Origin: Kordia aestuariivivens
GTDB taxonomy: Bacteria; Bacteroidota; Bacteroidia; Flavobacteriales; Flavobacteriaceae
NCBI RefSeq assembly: GCF_014397005.1
Contig: NZ_JACGWS010000017.1
Location: 1 to 64,000 of the forward strand
Direction: 5' to 3'
Length of the DNA: 64,000 bases
Numbering within the stretch: position 1 is the stretch's first letter; every line of letters begins with the position of its first letter. Below, in pieces: positions 1 through 9,122 of this stretch. Position numbers and translations under genes: made by a program. The notes below the pieces were generated by a model, which was given only the letters and a program-made list of their open reading frames with translations, did not search any database and was not told the origin of the DNA.

Positions 1-11
1 TGTTGGAGCTC

Positions 12-38
12 TTTGCAGCTTTTTTTTTAAGCTGCAAA
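12..38. repeat. Perfect 10-bp inverted repeat upstream of thrS
   Basis: Arms TTTGCAGCTT (12-21) and AAGCTGCAAA (29-38) enclose a T-only loop. A second stem, CCGCTA/TAGCGG, follows at 59-75. The rest of 1-318 holds a short dispersed-repeat-like piece (about 90-120) and an AT-rich thrS upstream region. No gene is seen here. It may be the terminator zone of a gene left of the window. Confidence 0.6.
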
Positions 39-318
39 AGCGACTGGCGAGAGCGTGACCGCTATTTTCTAGCGGGAACCCCCACACTTCTCTTCGACAA
101 GCTCAGTGAACAACTTTGATGAACTCAATGGGCGTGCTTTGTTTTTTGTGTATTTGTTGATTTGTGTATTCGGGGATTTGCTTGGCTGGTTATTTGGTTT
201 TTACGGAGCTGTTTGTGTCTTTTTATTGTATTGTTTATTTTTTTGAAATATAGTATACATATATATTGTACAGGTTTTTGGTTCGTGTTATCTTTGCAAG
301 CTTAATATTTATTTTTGT

Positions 319-2262
319 ATGATAAAAATTACATTGCCAGACGGCTCAGTTAGAGAATTTGATTCGAACGTAACTCCTATGGATGTTGCGAAGAATATTA
401 GTGAAGGTTTTGCACGAAATGTTATTTCGGCAAAGTTTAATCATGTGATTGTAGAAACCACTACTCCACTTACTGAAGATGGAGCGCTTGTTTTGTATAC
501 CTGGAAAGATGATGAAGGAAAGAAAGCTTTTTGGCATTCTTCCGCACATATTTTAGCGCAAGCTATTTTGGAATTGTATCCAAATGCTAAGCTATGGGTT
601 GGTCCAGCGGTAGATAACGGTTTTTATTATGATGTGGATATGGGCGAAACCACTATTACCGATAAAGATTTTAAGCGTATTGAAGACCAAATGCTTACGA
701 TTGCTAGAGGAAAGCATGATTTTAAAATGCGTTCTGCAACAAAGGAAGAAGCACTAAACTATTATAAAGGTAGAAATGATTATAAGGTAGAGCTTGTTGA
801 AGGCTTGGAAGACGGAACGATTACTTTTTGTGATCATGATACGTTTACTGATTTGTGCCGTGGTGGACATATTCCGAATACAGGTATTGTGAAAGCTGTA
901 AAGATTATGAGTGTTGCTGGAGCTTATTATAAAGGTGACGAGAATAATAAACAGTTGACTCGTGTTTATGGAACTTCTTTTCCTAAGCAGAAAGACTTGA
1001 AGGAATATTTAGAGTTACTGGAAGAAGCAAAGAAACGTGACCATAGAAAACTCGGTAAAGAGTTAGAGTTGTTTACTTTTTCTCAGAAAGTTGGTCAAGG
1101 ATTGCCATTGTGGTTGCCAAAAGGAACTGCATTGCGCGCTCAATTGGAAGGCTTCCTAAAGAAAGCACAACAGAAAGCGGGTTACGAAATGGTGATTACG
1201 CCACATATTGGACAGAAAGAGTTGTATATTACTTCTGGTCATTACGAAAAGTATGGCGCTGATAGTTTTCAAGCTATTAATACACCAAAAGAAGGTGAAG
1301 AGTTTTTGTTGAAACCGATGAATTGTCCGCATCACTGCGAGATTTACAATTCAAAACCTTGGAGTTATAAAGATTTACCAAAGCGTTTCGCAGAATTCGG
1401 AACTGTATATAGATATGAACAAAGTGGAGAATTGCATGGATTGACACGTGTTCGTGGATTTACGCAAGATGATGCACATATTTTCTGTACACCAGATCAA
1501 TTGGATAACGAATTTAAAAAAGTGATTGACTTGGTCATGTATGTTTTTGGTTCGTTAGGATTTGAAAACTTTACAGCGCAGGTTTCGTTACGCGATCCTG
1601 AGAAGCCAGAAAAGTATATTGGATCTGATGAAAACTGGGAAAAAGCAGAAAATGCCATCATAAATGCCGCAAATGAAAAAAATCTTAATTATGTGATTGA
1701 ATATGGCGAAGCTGCCTTTTACGGACCTAAGCTAGATTTCATGGTGAAAGATGCACTAGGAAGAAGTTGGCAACTTGGAACAATTCAGGTAGATTACAAC
1801 TTACCAGAACGTTTTGATTTAACATATAAAGGGAGTGATAATGAGCTACATAGACCTGTAATGATTCACCGTGCACCGTTTGGAAGCATGGAACGATTTA
1901 TTGCAATTTTGTTGGAACATACAGGCGGAAATTTCCCATTATGGCTCACTACAGAACAAGCAATTCTTTTACCTGTCAGTGAAAAATATGAGAATTACGG
2001 AAAAAAAGTTTTAAATTTGTTAGAAAATCACGAGATTCGCGCCCAAATTGACAATCGAAACGAGACTGTCGGGAAGAAAATTCGTGAATCAGAAATGAGC
2101 AAAGTACCTTTTATGCTTATCATTGGCGAGCAAGAAGAGAAAGACGGCACAGTTTCTGTACGTAGACACGGAGTTGGCGATATCGGAACTTTATCCATGG
2201 AAGCTTTTGCGGAAATGGTGAAAAAAGAAATTAGTAGTAGTTTAAAGCCATTTAATGTTTAA
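319..2262 (+). CDS. thrS: Threonine--tRNA ligase
   Basis: Charges tRNA-Thr in the cytoplasm. The 647-residue length and the domain order fit the family: TGS domain (about 1-60), second additional editing domain with HSSAH at 73-77 and CRGGH at 180-184, class II catalytic core, and C-terminal anticodon-binding domain. C336 (MNCPHH), H387 (DDAH) and H517 (MIHRAPFG) line up with the catalytic zinc ligands of the family. The ATG at 319 gives a complete TGS domain. It heads the conserved thrS-infC-rpmI-rplT cluster, with infC only 17 bases downstream, so co-transcription is likely. Confidence 0.98.
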   Translation: MIKITLPDGSVREFDSNVTPMDVAKNISEGFARNVISAKFNHVIVETTTPLTEDGALVLYTWKDDEGKKAFWHSSAHILAQAILELYPNAKLWVGPAVDNGFYYDVDMGETTITDKDFKRIEDQMLTIARGKHDFKMRSATKEEALNYYKGRNDYKVELVEGLEDGTITFCDHDTFTDLCRGGHIPNTGIVKAVKIMSVAGAYYKGDENNKQLTRVYGTSFPKQKDLKEYLELLEEAKKRDHRKLGKELELFTFSQKVGQGLPLWLPKGTALRAQLEGFLKKAQQKAGYEMVITPHIGQKELYITSGHYEKYGADSFQAINTPKEGEEFLLKPMNCPHHCEIYNSKPWSYKDLPKRFAEFGTVYRYEQSGELHGLTRVRGFTQDDAHIFCTPDQLDNEFKKVIDLVMYVFGSLGFENFTAQVSLRDPEKPEKYIGSDENWEKAENAIINAANEKNLNYVIEYGEAAFYGPKLDFMVKDALGRSWQLGTIQVDYNLPERFDLTYKGSDNELHRPVMIHRAPFGSMERFIAILLEHTGGNFPLWLTTEQAILLPVSEKYENYGKKVLNLLENHEIRAQIDNRNETVGKKIRESEMSKVPFMLIIGEQEEKDGTVSVRRHGVGDIGTLSMEAFAEMVKKEISSSLKPFNV

Positions 2263-2279
2263 CCTAAAATTATAGAACC

Positions 2280-2834
2280 ATAGCAATACGAAGAAAAAGA
2301 AGTAGAGCTCCTAGACGAGAGGAAAAGGTAGATCTACACCGAATTAACAGAAAAATCATTGCTCCTGAAGTACGTCTTGTAGGAGATAATGTAGAAATAG
2401 GTGTTTACCCAACAAGGAAAGCGCTTGCCATAGCAGAAGAACAAGAATTAGATTTAGTTGAAATTTCTCCTAAAGCAAGTCCTCCTGTGTGTAAAGTAAT
2501 GGATTATAAAAAATTCCTTTATGAGCAAAAGAAACGTGATAAATCGTTAAAATCTAAGGCAACGAAAGTAACTGTTAAGGAGATTCGTTTTGGTCCACAA
2601 ACTGACGATCATGATTATGAGTTCAAAAAGAAGCATGCCGAAAAGTTCCTTAAAGAAGGATCTAAACTAAAAGCGTATGTGTTCTTTAAAGGACGTTCTA
2701 TTATCTATAAAGATCAAGGGCAAATATTGTTGCTAAAATTAGCGCAAGAACTTGAAGAATATGGAAAAGTGGAGCAAATGCCAAAACTAGAAGGTAAGCG
2801 AATGATTATGTTCATTGCACCAAAAAAGAAATAA
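2280..2834 (+). CDS. infC: Translation initiation factor IF-3 (ATA start)
   Basis: IF-3 binds the 30S subunit and proofreads start-codon choice. The first in-frame ATG (2487) would remove the whole N-terminal domain, which is clearly encoded upstream: reading from ATA at 2280 gives (M)[15 protein letters not shown], then HRINRKI and VRLVGDN, typical of IF-3. The in-frame stop TAA at 2265-2267 limits the choice to ATA 2280 or ATA 2286. The product is 184 residues. Rare starts on infC are known to allow IF-3 to repress its own synthesis. Downstream is rpmI, then rplT. Confidence 0.93.
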   Translation: MAIRRKRSRAPRREEKVDLHRINRKIIAPEVRLVGDNVEIGVYPTRKALAIAEEQELDLVEISPKASPPVCKVMDYKKFLYEQKKRDKSLKSKATKVTVKEIRFGPQTDDHDYEFKKKHAEKFLKEGSKLKAYVFFKGRSIIYKDQGQILLLKLAQELEEYGKVEQMPKLEGKRMIMFIAPKKK

Positions 2835-2871
2835 AAATAATAAGCGAAGTATTTTAAATAACTTAGGAATT

Positions 2872-3069
2872 ATGCCTAAAATGAAAACTAAATCCAGTGC
2901 TAAAAAGCGTTTTAAGCTTACAGGTTCTGGTAAAATTAAAAGAAAGCACGCATTCAAAAGTCACATCTTAACAAAGAAGTCTAAGAAGCGTAAGCTTGCA
3001 TTAACACATAGTACGTTAGTACACAAAAATGATGTTAAGAGTATTAAAGAACAATTGCGTTTAACGTAA
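2872..3069 (+). CDS. rpmI: 50S ribosomal protein L35
   Basis: A 65-residue, very basic ribosomal protein beginning [15 protein letters not shown], the family signature. A longer reading frame opens at 2815, inside infC, but the conserved N-terminus fixes the start at 2872. It sits 37 bases after infC and before rplT in the usual order. Confidence 0.97.
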   Translation: MPKMKTKSSAKKRFKLTGSGKIKRKHAFKSHILTKKSKKRKLALTHSTLVHKNDVKSIKEQLRLT

Positions 3070-3209
3070 TCCGTTCTTTCGGTTAAAAACAAATTATAAA
3101 CCCTGGAGTTAGGCCGATTATTAATGTATGTTTTTTAATTAAGACGTACGATTAAGAAAAGGTTAAGAGTCGATTATCGACCGCCTACTACAAAAACACA
3201 TTTAAAAGT
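3070..3209 (+). promoter_or_regulatory. rpmI-rplT spacer, possible L20 leader
   Basis: A 140-base untranslated spacer, long for a ribosomal protein operon. It carries a small hairpin GTCGAT/ATCGAC near 3169-3181. L20 is known in other phyla to bind its own mRNA, so an autoregulatory leader is possible. I cannot match a known leader family by eye. Confidence 0.3.
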
Positions 3210-3554
3210 ATGCCAAGATCAGTAAACGCGGTAGCTCGTAGAGCCCGAAGAAAAAAGGTATTAAAACAAGCCAAAGGTTACTTTGGAAGACGTAAAAACG
3301 TTTGGACAGTTGCAAAGAATGCGGTTGACAAAGCTATGAGTTACTCATACAGAGACCGTAGAGCTAAGAAAAGAACATTCCGTGCATTATGGATTACTCG
3401 TATTAATGCGGGTGCTCGTTTAAACGGATTGTCTTATTCTCAGTTTATGGGGAAAGTCAAAGCTAATGATATCGAATTAAACCGTAAGGTTTTAGCCGAT
3501 TTAGCGATGAATCATCCAGAAGCTTTCAAAGCAATTGTTGATAAAGTAAAATAA
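3210..3554 (+). CDS. rplT: 50S ribosomal protein L20
   Basis: A 114-residue basic protein that binds 23S rRNA early in 50S assembly. It opens with [19 protein letters not shown] and contains [10 protein letters not shown] and YRDRRAKKR, all characteristic of L20. It is the last gene of the thrS cluster and is followed by a strong terminator. Confidence 0.98.
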   Translation: MPRSVNAVARRARRKKVLKQAKGYFGRRKNVWTVAKNAVDKAMSYSYRDRRAKKRTFRALWITRINAGARLNGLSYSQFMGKVKANDIELNRKVLADLAMNHPEAFKAIVDKVK

Positions 3555-3590
3555 AACGTCAAATAATAATATAGTACTTCGCTTATAAAA

Positions 3591-3622
3591 AATCCGATTC
3601 TGAAAAGAGTCGGATTTTTTTT
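3591..3622 (+). terminator. Rho-independent terminator after rplT
   Basis: An AATCCGA...TCGGATT stem is followed by a T run, 36 bases after the rplT stop. Confidence 0.9.
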
Positions 3623-3743
3623 GTTTCTATTTTTCTATTTTGGGCGTTTCCACCAATGAAAAATTGGCGGTCGTGCTATTCACTATATCTCCCATAAAAA
3701 ATGGGAGGATGCCGTTGCTATCACTAACGCGGGGCTAGATCTT

Positions 3744-3767
3744 GGGTTTTGGGTTTTGGGTTTTGGG
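3744..3767 (+). repeat. (GGGTTTT) tract, G-quadruplex candidate
   Basis: Four GGG runs are separated by exactly four T each, on the plus strand. This fits the textbook pattern of an intramolecular G-quadruplex. It lies in the rplT to mini-peptide intergenic region, with no gene across it that I believe. Confidence 0.7.
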
Positions 3768-3849
3768 TGAAAGTAATTTTTATTTAATTATAGCTACAAA
3801 AAAAGTGAACCGAAGTTCACTTGAGTTTATGGATACTTATTATCTATCG

Positions 3850-3954
3850 CTAAGATGGTTGGTTCTTTCGCCATTTAGCCAAATCATCCGTAGCTGTTCC
3901 TCCTTTAATAGAATTTGGAGTTGTGATTTTAAATTGTTTAAGTTTTTCCAACAT
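3850..3954 (-). CDS. GG-motif mini-peptide 1 (RiPP precursor-like)
   Basis: A 34-residue peptide beginning MLEKLKQFKI, with a double glycine in SIKGG followed by TATDDLAKWRKN. It is a clear paralog of the next peptide upstream on the same strand: both have MLEKL, a GG pair at the same place, TATDDL and KWR. The conserved protein sequence against drifting DNA supports real translation. The short charged leader ending in GG resembles secretion leaders of Bacteroidota peptide natural products. No transporter or maturase lies nearby, so the function is unknown. Confidence 0.6.
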   Translation of the reverse strand: MLEKLKQFKITTPNSIKGGTATDDLAKWRKNQPS

Positions 3955-3997
3955 AATAAATTGATTTTAAATTAATATAAATTGACAAACTACAGCC

Positions 3998-4096
3998 TTA
4001 GTTCGTTCGCCATTTCCACAAATCATCGGTAGCGGTATAACCTCCATAAATAAAATTTGGGTTCTCAATCTTGAAATTTTCGAGTTTTTCTAACAT
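3998..4096 (-). CDS. GG-motif mini-peptide 2 (RiPP precursor-like)
   Basis: A 32-residue peptide beginning MLEKLENFKI, with YGG and then YTATDDLWKWRTN. It lies 43 bases upstream of its paralog in the same direction, so the pair is a tandem duplication. See mini-peptide 1 for the comparison. It is too short for most gene callers. Confidence 0.6.
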   Translation of the reverse strand: MLEKLENFKIENPNFIYGGYTATDDLWKWRTN

Positions 4097-4129
4097 TATA
4101 AGTTGATTTTTAAATTAATAATGGAATAA

Positions 4130-4293
4130 AGCTACTTATAAATTATGATATTAAAAACACAAGCAACCCAAAATTAGCTGATTTATGCAGACAAAATACT
4201 GCTGAAGTTATAAACTATTTAGATTGTAAAACGCATCTCAATGTGACGATTGGAGAAGTTTTAGAAAGAAAAGAATATCTTAGAAACTACTAA
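4130..4293 (+). pseudogene. Start-less coding remnant
   Basis: An open frame with protein-like composition, including NPKLADLCRQNTAEVINYL and ending VLERKEYLRNY, stops at TAA 4291-4293. There is no usable start: upstream in frame comes a stop within AT-rich DNA. It looks like the C-terminal end of a decayed gene, of unknown family. Confidence 0.35.
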
Positions 4294-4322
4294 ACACATA
4301 AACTATTAAACTAAAAAAGAAA

Positions 4323-5624
4323 TCACGTTTTCTGCTTTTTCTTCTTCGCTGCTGGAAATAGAATATTGTTTAGAATTAAGCGATAACCCGCAGAATTTGG
4401 ATGCAATTCCAATTCCGTTTTTGGATCTCCTACTCTATGTTGGTAATCTTCCGGATCGTGTCCGCCGTAAAAAGTAAAAAATCCTTTTCCTTTGATTCCG
4501 TGAATGTAGCGACCTTCGCCGTTAGTTCTGTTTTCTCCTAAGATTAACACAGAAGGTTTGATCTGAGAACGATCAAAACTTGTCGTTTGTCCCATGAATC
4601 CTTTCACCAAAGCGGTATGATTTTGACATAACATCGTCGGAATTGGGTCCCATTTTGCAGAAAAATCCATTAAGGTAAAATAATCTGCTTCTCTGGCTAT
4701 TCTTCTTTTGGAAGTCATATCAATAGAAGAAAACTCATATTTTGTCGAACTTCTTTCAAGTTCAAAGTCAGTAAATGCAAATGTTTTGTTGTAATCTATT
4801 TTACTTTGATAGTTTCTATCCGACACATCGCCATCAAACATTGGTTCGCAAATGTCTACACCTTCCGCAGCCAATGCAATATCAAAACTATCCGTTGCGC
4901 TACACATGGCAAACATAAATCCACCACCAATTACATAATCGCGAATTTTTAGAGCAACATCGCGTTTTTCTTCTGAAACTTTACTATACCCTAGCTTTTT
5001 TGCCAAAGCTTCTGCTTCTTGCTTCTCGCGAATATACCAAGGTGCCGAACGATACATTCCGTAAAATTTACCGTATTGTCCCGTAAAATCTTCATGATGT
5101 AAGTGTAACCAATCGTATTTTATCAAATCATCTGCCAATACTTCTTCATCATATACAACTTCATACGGAATTTCCGCATATTTCAATACCATCGTTACCG
5201 CATCATCCCAAGGCACATTTCCTTTTGGAGAATACACCGCAACTTTTGGCGCTTTTTCTAAAATGATAGCTTCTTGATTTTTACTTGGACTGGAAATTTC
5301 TTCCAACATTGCGTTGGTTTTTGCATCGGAGAGAATTTCGTAAGAAACTCCACGAATTTTACATTCTTTTTCGATCGCTTCAATTGCTGGCAATAAAAAT
5401 GATCCGCCGCGATAATTAAGCAACCATTTCACCTTGATCTTTTTTTCAAGTGACCAATAGGTAATTCCGTAGGCTTTTAAGTGATCTTTTTGAGATTCTG
5501 CATCCATTGGAATTAGAATATAAGATGCATAGCTACTTACTGAAAACAGTAAGAGTACAACGAGTATGAGAATATTTTTGAGTTTCAAATGCAATGTGTT
5601 TTTATACAACGGAAAGATACACAA
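4323..5624 (-). CDS. Secreted protein of the Bacteroidota 'asparagine synthetase B' group
   Basis: A 433-residue protein with an N-terminal hydrophobic stretch (about 16-34) ending SSYA, so it is probably exported or membrane-anchored. The mature part opens with YILIPMDAESQKDHLKAYG, the hallmark of a family conserved in Bacteroidota and usually annotated as asparagine synthetase B. I see neither the N-terminal catalytic Cys nor the ATP-pyrophosphatase loop of true AsnB, so the name is doubtful. Segments LHLHHEDFTG and GGGFMFAMCSATDS recall a glutamine-amidotransferase-like fold. Convergent with the upstream remnant. Start could be a little downstream of 5624. Confidence 0.7.
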   Translation of the reverse strand: MCIFPLYKNTLHLKLKNILILVVLLLFSVSSYASYILIPMDAESQKDHLKAYGITYWSLEKKIKVKWLLNYRGGSFLLPAIEAIEKECKIRGVSYEILSDAKTNAMLEEISSPSKNQEAIILEKAPKVAVYSPKGNVPWDDAVTMVLKYAEIPYEVVYDEEVLADDLIKYDWLHLHHEDFTGQYGKFYGMYRSAPWYIREKQEAEALAKKLGYSKVSEEKRDVALKIRDYVIGGGFMFAMCSATDSFDIALAAEGVDICEPMFDGDVSDRNYQSKIDYNKTFAFTDFELERSSTKYEFSSIDMTSKRRIAREADYFTLMDFSAKWDPIPTMLCQNHTALVKGFMGQTTSFDRSQIKPSVLILGENRTNGEGRYIHGIKGKGFFTFYGGHDPEDYQHRVGDPKTELELHPNSAGYRLILNNILFPAAKKKKQKT

Positions 5625-5655
5625 AAATTATACCTATTTAAAGAAATTATAATTT

Positions 5656-6510
5656 CTATAACAGAATATCTAATTGTCGTAATGCCTTATAGGTAATCTC
5701 TTTTCTATTTTTAATGAATGCTTTCTGATTAAATTTTCCCGTTGGTTCTACATTAGTTGCAAAGAAGAATATTTTATCCTCTTTTTCAACATAGCCAACA
5801 AACCAACCATTATTAATTCCATCACTAATTGACCAACCCGTTTTTCCTCTTAATGTATAGGTTTCAGTTTCTTTAACAATCATGATATCTTTCATGATGG
5901 TTTCTGTTCTTTTAGAAATTGGAAGCTTTGATTGATACAAACGTGTTAAGAAATCGATTTGTTGAAATTGAGTAATACGCGAATTTCCTTGAAGCCAAAA
6001 CGAATCTAGGTTTGTTGAATCAACTTGAATGTTCCCATATTGAAATTTTTCCAAGTATGCATTCATACTTTCAACGCCAACTTCTCTTGCTATTTCTTGA
6101 TAACAAGGAACACACGAACGCTGAAAAGCTTGTGTAAATGTTAAGTCTTCTTCCCAAGATTTTAGAAATCTTTTTTCTCCATTCCATACAAAGATGGTAT
6201 TTTGATCCGCTACAACTCCTGTTTCTAAAGCAATGATAGAATTGGGGATTTTATACGTAGAAGCTGGCAACTTTCCAGTTTCAGCCCATGAAAAATCATT
6301 AGAATAATGCACATCTTCCCTTAAGTCGTAAACTAAAATAGCACCTTTTAATTTTACAGAATCTATAATTTTCTGAAAAGCAGCTACTATCGTATGATTA
6401 TCTATATTTTTCGTTATGACGGATTTCTCTTGTGGTTTCAAATTTTTTTTCGATTCCTCTTTACAAGAGAAACAGAAAACGCAGAGAAAAAATATGCATA
6501 GTTTTTTCAT
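5656..6510 (-). CDS. Class D (OXA-type) beta-lactamase lipoprotein
   Basis: A serine beta-lactamase that opens beta-lactam rings. All class D motifs are present: S84-T-Y-K87 (catalytic serine and the lysine that is carbamylated), S132-C-V134, Y158-G-N160, and K223-T-G225. The N-terminus MKKLCIFFLCVFCFSC carries a lipobox with C16, so it should be tethered on the periplasmic face rather than free. Length 284 fits. It looks chromosomal and intrinsic, with no mobile element beside it. Confidence 0.93.
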   Translation of the reverse strand: MKKLCIFFLCVFCFSCKEESKKNLKPQEKSVITKNIDNHTIVAAFQKIIDSVKLKGAILVYDLREDVHYSNDFSWAETGKLPASTYKIPNSIIALETGVVADQNTIFVWNGEKRFLKSWEEDLTFTQAFQRSCVPCYQEIAREVGVESMNAYLEKFQYGNIQVDSTNLDSFWLQGNSRITQFQQIDFLTRLYQSKLPISKRTETIMKDIMIVKETETYTLRGKTGWSISDGINNGWFVGYVEKEDKIFFFATNVEPTGKFNQKAFIKNRKEITYKALRQLDILL

Positions 6511-6529
6511 GATTTTATCTTATAACGTA

Positions 6530-7252
6530 TTATTCTTTAAGATATATCACAATACCTCCAAATCTGGCTTCTTCTGCAATAAATTCTTTTGCTTGAATAA
6601 AACATATATCAGATTCGTATTTTTCTTGTTGATTCGTTCCTGAATAATAACCTTGACAGCCATAACCTTCAATAGGTGAATTAAAGAATTCTACGCTTCT
6701 ACCAGTATTGTCTGTAATTTTTGGGGAACATTCATGACAAATTGATTTTGGATATCGTTGACTAAATCCCATTCGTTCTTTCCCACAATTAGCACAAAAA
6801 GTTTTTAGTTTTTGACTTTCTTTGAAAACTAATTCACTTTTTTCTTTATATCGAAAAAGTAAATCATCCCATGCTGCAATACTGTAGATATCTATATCTG
6901 AAAATTCCATTTTTCGCCTCAATTCATTCGTTGAATTTACTATGAGTGGTGCCAAAATTTCTATATAATTCCCTATATGTTCAATGGAATTTGCTTGATA
7001 TTCCAAATACCATTTTTTAGATTTAGTAATGTAGTTCCAAAATTCGAACAGTGAGCGAAATTTTTTAGTAAAGATATGTTTTGTTTGTGCTTCAGATAAT
7101 GCATTTGTATTGATACGATCTGGAAAAAACACAATAGTTTTCTGCATCTTTTTTAAATAATACACATTTTTGGAATCGTAAAGCACATAATGTTTGTGTA
7201 CTTGATTTTTGGAGTTGTTGCTACCGCCAAATAGTTTAGAAAATATATTCAT
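6530..7252 (-). CDS. Conserved hypothetical protein with a zinc-ribbon-like CxxC pair
   Basis: A 240-residue soluble protein. Residues about 160-185 contain CANCGKERMGFSQ and CHECS, two CxxC knuckles that could bind zinc. The C-terminal part (GRSVEFFNSPIEGYGCQGYYSG) is compact and polar. I do not recognise the family. It lies 19 bases upstream of the beta-lactamase on the same strand and may share its transcript. Confidence 0.6.
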   Translation of the reverse strand: MNIFSKLFGGSNNSKNQVHKHYVLYDSKNVYYLKKMQKTIVFFPDRINTNALSEAQTKHIFTKKFRSLFEFWNYITKSKKWYLEYQANSIEHIGNYIEILAPLIVNSTNELRRKMEFSDIDIYSIAAWDDLLFRYKEKSELVFKESQKLKTFCANCGKERMGFSQRYPKSICHECSPKITDNTGRSVEFFNSPIEGYGCQGYYSGTNQQEKYESDICFIQAKEFIAEEARFGGIVIYLKE

Positions 7253-7410
7253 AATTACAACTAATCAATTTCTAACGCATAGCAAATTAAGGGAATTAAA
7301 TGTTTAGCGTAAAATAATGCTCAAGTTAATTGCTTCACTAATATAGTCGCATTTCATTCTCTTTCATTAATTTCAACTCTTCTGATTTATTCTGTATTCA
7401 TATTATATTT

Positions 7411-8964
7411 TTAAAAAGGAACTTCGTTTTCATCCGGATTAAAATCATCATTCATAGAACTTCCGAATGCTTCGTCTGCGCTAGGCAGATTCTCCGTTCG
7501 CAACGTATCATCATTTGCAGCATCATTCATTTTAGAATGAAATTCAAATGGCGAATCGAACGTTTCTAAGTTATCAAACTTACCTAAATGTCCAATGAAT
7601 TTTAATCGAATGTTATCCAAACCACCGTTTCTGTGCTTAGCCACAATAAGTTCTGCTTGTCCATCCGTTGGTGAGCGTTCGTCATCATCCCATTCTTCAA
7701 TTTTGTAGTATTCTGGACGATAAATAAACGATACAATATCCGCATCTTGCTCAATCGCTCCCGATTCACGTAAATCTGAAAGCAATGGTCTTTTACTTCC
7801 TCCACGCGTTTCAACCGCACGTGATAACTGTGATAATGCAATTACTGGAATCGCTAATTCTTTTGCCAATGCTTTAAGGTTACGCGAAATGGTTGAGATT
7901 TCTTGTTCACGGTTTCCGCCACCTTTTTGACTTCCTCCAGCCGTCATTAACTGCAAGTAATCAATCATAATCATTTTAATTCCGTGTTGCGATGCCAAAC
8001 GACGCGCTTTTGCACGTAAATCAAAGATGGATAATGAAGGTGTATCATCTATAAATAAAGGTGCTTTTTCAAGTCCTTTTACTTTTACGTTTAATTGTTC
8101 CCACTCGTGTTTTGCCAATTTTCCAGTACGTAATTTTTCAGAAGACAAGCCTGTTTCCGAAGAAATTAAACGTGTAATTAATTGTACAGAAGCCATCTCT
8201 AACGAGAAGAAAGCCACCGGAATATTCTGGTCAACTGCAATGTTTCTTGCCATGGACAAAGTTAATGCCGTTTTTCCCATACCTGGACGTGCTGCAATGA
8301 TAATTAAATCACTCGGCTGCCAACCAGAAGTTAGTTTATCTAATTTATCAAATCCAGTTGGAACTCCACTTAGACCTTCTTTATTAGAAATTTCTTCAAT
8401 TTTTTTCTTTGCTTGAATTACTAAACTTTGCGCCGTTTCCGAAGATTTTTTAATGTTTCCTTGCGTTACTTCGTACAAACGTGATTCTGCTTTATCCAAT
8501 AAAGAGAAAACATCTGTAGTTTCATCATAGGCATCTTCAATTATTTCATTGGAGATTTTAATCAAGCTACGCTGAATAAATTTCTGCAAGATGATACGTG
8601 CGTGAAATTCAATATGTGCCGAAGAAGATACTTTTTGTGTGAGCGATATTAAGTAGAAATCACCTCCAACTTTGTCTAAGTTAGAACTTTTACGAAGTTG
8701 CGATGACACTGTTAATAAGTCAATAGGTTCCGAGTTTTCAAATAATTGAAAGATAGCCTCAAACACCAATTTATTGGCTTGTTTATAGAAAGCTTCTGGG
8801 CTCAGAATATCAATTACCTCATCCACACCTTTTTTATCGATCATCATTGCTCCAAGAACAACTTCTTCTAATTCGACGGCTTGTGGAGGTAATTTTCCTT
8901 TCTCTAGACTTATTAAGTTACTTTGATCAGTTTTATATGTTTGCTTAGGGTTGACATTTTCCAT
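7411..8964 (-). CDS. dnaB: Replicative DNA helicase
   Basis: The hexameric helicase that unwinds DNA ahead of the replisome. The N-terminal DnaB domain (about 20-125, PPQAVELEEVVLGAMM) is followed by a RecA-like core with the P-loop ARPGMGKT, SLEMASVQL, the Walker B segment IMIDYLQLM and SQLSRAVE. Length 517 is normal for Bacteroidota, with an acidic C-terminal tail ending DENEVPF. No intein is seen. The gene stands alone, with about 150 bases to the neighbour on each side. Confidence 0.98.
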   Translation of the reverse strand: MENVNPKQTYKTDQSNLISLEKGKLPPQAVELEEVVLGAMMIDKKGVDEVIDILSPEAFYKQANKLVFEAIFQLFENSEPIDLLTVSSQLRKSSNLDKVGGDFYLISLTQKVSSSAHIEFHARIILQKFIQRSLIKISNEIIEDAYDETTDVFSLLDKAESRLYEVTQGNIKKSSETAQSLVIQAKKKIEEISNKEGLSGVPTGFDKLDKLTSGWQPSDLIIIAARPGMGKTALTLSMARNIAVDQNIPVAFFSLEMASVQLITRLISSETGLSSEKLRTGKLAKHEWEQLNVKVKGLEKAPLFIDDTPSLSIFDLRAKARRLASQHGIKMIMIDYLQLMTAGGSQKGGGNREQEISTISRNLKALAKELAIPVIALSQLSRAVETRGGSKRPLLSDLRESGAIEQDADIVSFIYRPEYYKIEEWDDDERSPTDGQAELIVAKHRNGGLDNIRLKFIGHLGKFDNLETFDSPFEFHSKMNDAANDDTLRTENLPSADEAFGSSMNDDFNPDENEVPF

Positions 8965-9073
8965 GATTGCGAAAGTAAGTATTCCTTTTACGTATGCACG
9001 TTAAAATTATAGGTTGAATTTTAACGAACGATTGTTGATAAGTTACGATTTTTTGTTGATAAGCGGAAAAAAA

Positions 9074-9100
9074 ATCCGAAGTATGAACTTCGGATTTTTG
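9074..9100. terminator. Terminator-like hairpin between accA and dnaB
   Basis: AATCCGAAGT and ACTTCGGATT form a 10-bp stem around TATGA, with T residues after it on the plus strand and A residues before it (T on the minus strand). It most likely ends accA transcription. Confidence 0.75.
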
Positions 9101-9122
9101 CACTTCCTTATGTAGTATAGGT

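Noticed and set aside
3742-3975. 77-residue plus-strand frame over the G3T4 tract
   Set aside because: Low-complexity start (MGFGFWVLG) and it covers mini-peptide 1 on the other strand.
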